The notes under the pieces are model-generated. The model saw nothing but the letters and a program-made list of their open reading frames with translations, was not told the origin of the DNA and ran no database searches. Shown here piece by piece: positions 4,843-5,849 of a stretch of 5,849 bases of DNA. This DNA comes from Comamonadaceae bacterium (GTDB lineage Bacteria; Pseudomonadota; Gammaproteobacteria; Burkholderiales; Burkholderiaceae_C), in assembly GCA_947455585.1 (NCBI GenBank), contig CANGOY010000135.1:1-5849 (forward strand). The letters are read 5' to 3'. Numbering within the stretch: the first letter of the stretch is position 1; every line of letters begins with the position of its first letter. A program made the position numbers and the translations under genes.

Positions 4843-5849
4843 ATGACCACTCTTGCTGTTGATTGCATGGGTGGCGACCATGGCCCGCGTGTCACGCTGG
4901 TGGCCTGTCGCCGTTTCTTAGACACGCACCCAGACGCCAAGCTGTTGCTGGTGGGTCTGCCCGACGCGCTGTCGTCTTTCTCTCACCCTCGCGCTCAAGT
5001 GGTCGCGGCCTCCGAAGTGGTGGCCATGGACGACCCCATCGAAGTGGCCTTGCGTCGCAAAAAAGATTCGTCCATGCGTGTGGCGATTGAGCAAGTCAAG
5101 AGCGGTGCCGCTCAAGCGGTGGTATCTGCTGGTAACACGGGCGCTTTGATGGCTATCGCTCGTTATGTGCTCAAAACCATCGACGGCATTGACCGCCCAG
5201 CCATCGCCGGTCGCATGCCCGACTTCAAAGGCGGCGGCACGACCATGCTCGATTTGGGCGCTAACGTGGATTGCACGCCTCAGCATTTGTTGCAGTTTGC
5301 TGTCATGGGATCGGCCTTGGTGTCGGTGCTCGACAACATTGAAAGCCCCACTGTAGGCTTGTTGAATATTGGTGAAGAAGACATCAAAGGTAACGAAGTT
5401 ATCAAAAAAACAGGTGAACTGCTGCGAACTGCGGCTAACTCTGGTGATTTGAATTTTGTGGGCAATGTCGAAGGTAATGACATTTACCAAGGTACGGTCA
5501 ACTTGATCGTGTGTGATGGCTTTGTTGGCAATGTGGCCCTGAAAGCCAGTGAAGGCTTGGCTCATAAGATCAGTGAAACGCTTAAAAATTCGTTTACGCA
5601 CAACATCTTCACGAAAATCACAGGCATCTTTGCTTATCCTGTGCTTTCTGACTTCAAAGACAGGGTCGACCACCGCCGTTACAACGGTGCAGCGCTGTTG
5701 GGCCTGAACGGTATCGTGTTTAAGAGCCATGGCTCGGCTGATGATGTAGCCTTTGGTACTGCTTTAAACCGCGCGTATGATGCAGCTCACCATAACTTGC
5801 TCGAACGTGTTCGCTCTCGTATTGCCCATGCGGCTCCTTTGTTAGCCCT
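4843..5849 (+). CDS. plsX: Phosphate acyltransferase PlsX (3' end outside window)
   Basis: PlsX converts acyl-ACP and phosphate to acyl-phosphate, the acyl donor for PlsY in the first step of phosphatidic acid synthesis; it is a peripheral membrane enzyme. The open frame of 335 full codons has no stop and leaves the window, so only the last few residues should be missing (the family is about 340-355 long). Conserved segments are LAVDCMGGDHGP (4-15), SAGNTGAL (95-102), DLGANVDC (137-144), NIGEE (175-179) with KGNE (182-185), NFVGNVEGNDI (204-214), CDGFVGNV (224-231) and YNGAALLGLNG (280-290). The start is the ATG after a weak GAGAAG (4829-4834), giving the family's short N-terminus. It lies downstream of rpmF across a terminator-like hairpin. 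fabH, fabD and fabG usually follow, beyond this window. Confidence 0.97.
   Translation, partial: MTTLAVDCMGGDHGPRVTLVACRRFLDTHPDAKLLLVGLPDALSSFSHPRAQVVAASEVVAMDDPIEVALRRKKDSSMRVAIEQVKSGAAQAVVSAGNTGALMAIARYVLKTIDGIDRPAIAGRMPDFKGGGTTMLDLGANVDCTPQHLLQFAVMGSALVSVLDNIESPTVGLLNIGEEDIKGNEVIKKTGELLRTAANSGDLNFVGNVEGNDIYQGTVNLIVCDGFVGNVALKASEGLAHKISETLKNSFTHNIFTKITGIFAYPVLSDFKDRVDHRRYNGAALLGLNGIVFKSHGSADDVAFGTALNRAYDAAHHNLLERVRSRIAHAAPLLA

Noticed and set aside
4864..4866. Cysteine in the PlsX N-terminal motif (DCMGGD instead of DAMGGD)
   Set aside because: From memory, DCMGGD is a normal variant in betaproteobacterial PlsX, so it is not treated as unusual.
4918..5730. Long open frame (270 codons) on the minus strand
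   Set aside because: It lies wholly antisense to plsX, which has full family conservation. Its product has no recognisable motifs, and no ribosome binding site or promoter was noted. Codon bias of the sense gene explains its length.
1..5849. Mobile elements, CRISPR arrays, tRNA/rRNA genes
   Set aside because: No transposase or integrase motifs, no regularly spaced repeats, and no tRNA or rRNA signature was seen on either strand. All genes look like vertically inherited core genes.

Overview
The window looks like chromosomal core sequence from a betaproteobacterium of the Burkholderiales, probably a Comamonadaceae relative (Limnohabitans- or Rhodoferax-like). This rests on protein-level resemblance recalled from memory, the gene order and moderate-to-high GC codon use; no database search was run. 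Nothing suggests a recent mobile element, phage or CRISPR array, and almost every base lies in or beside a recognisable gene.

Layout. The left block (1-2436, plus strand) is a compact run of four genes. It holds the 3' part of a 23S rRNA pseudouridine synthase (RluC type), a HAD phosphatase overlapping it by 4 bases (ATGA), a small Rieske [2Fe-2S] protein starting on the phosphatase stop codon (TGATG), and, after 19 bases, a membrane-anchored S49 (SppA-like) peptidase. A bidirectional intrinsic terminator (2492-2515) separates this block from a convergent minus-strand pair (2545-3917): an RsmI-like SAM-dependent methyltransferase and a Maf/YceF nucleotide pyrophosphatase, also overlapping by 4 bases. 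From a 26-base divergent gap (3918-3943) the plus strand resumes with yceD (DUF177), rpmF (ribosomal protein L32) and plsX (phosphate acyltransferase), which runs off the right edge just short of its expected end.

How the genes fit together. The order rluC / maf (opposite strand) / yceD / rpmF / plsX matches the enterobacterial arrangement as I recall it. Here four genes (HAD, Rieske, S49 peptidase, RsmI-like methyltransferase) sit between rluC and maf. The shared themes are ribosome production (RluC, RsmI-like, YceD, L32), nucleotide-pool or RNA housekeeping (Maf) and the first step of phospholipid synthesis (PlsX). The rpmF gene has its own strong -10 element and Shine-Dalgarno sequence. 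A terminator-like hairpin between rpmF and plsX could give more L32 mRNA than plsX mRNA.

No clearly new system is present. The least-understood parts are the coupled HAD-Rieske pair, the RsmI-like paralog with an altered N-terminal motif, and the divergent maf/yceD starts, where neither gene has a Shine-Dalgarno sequence.
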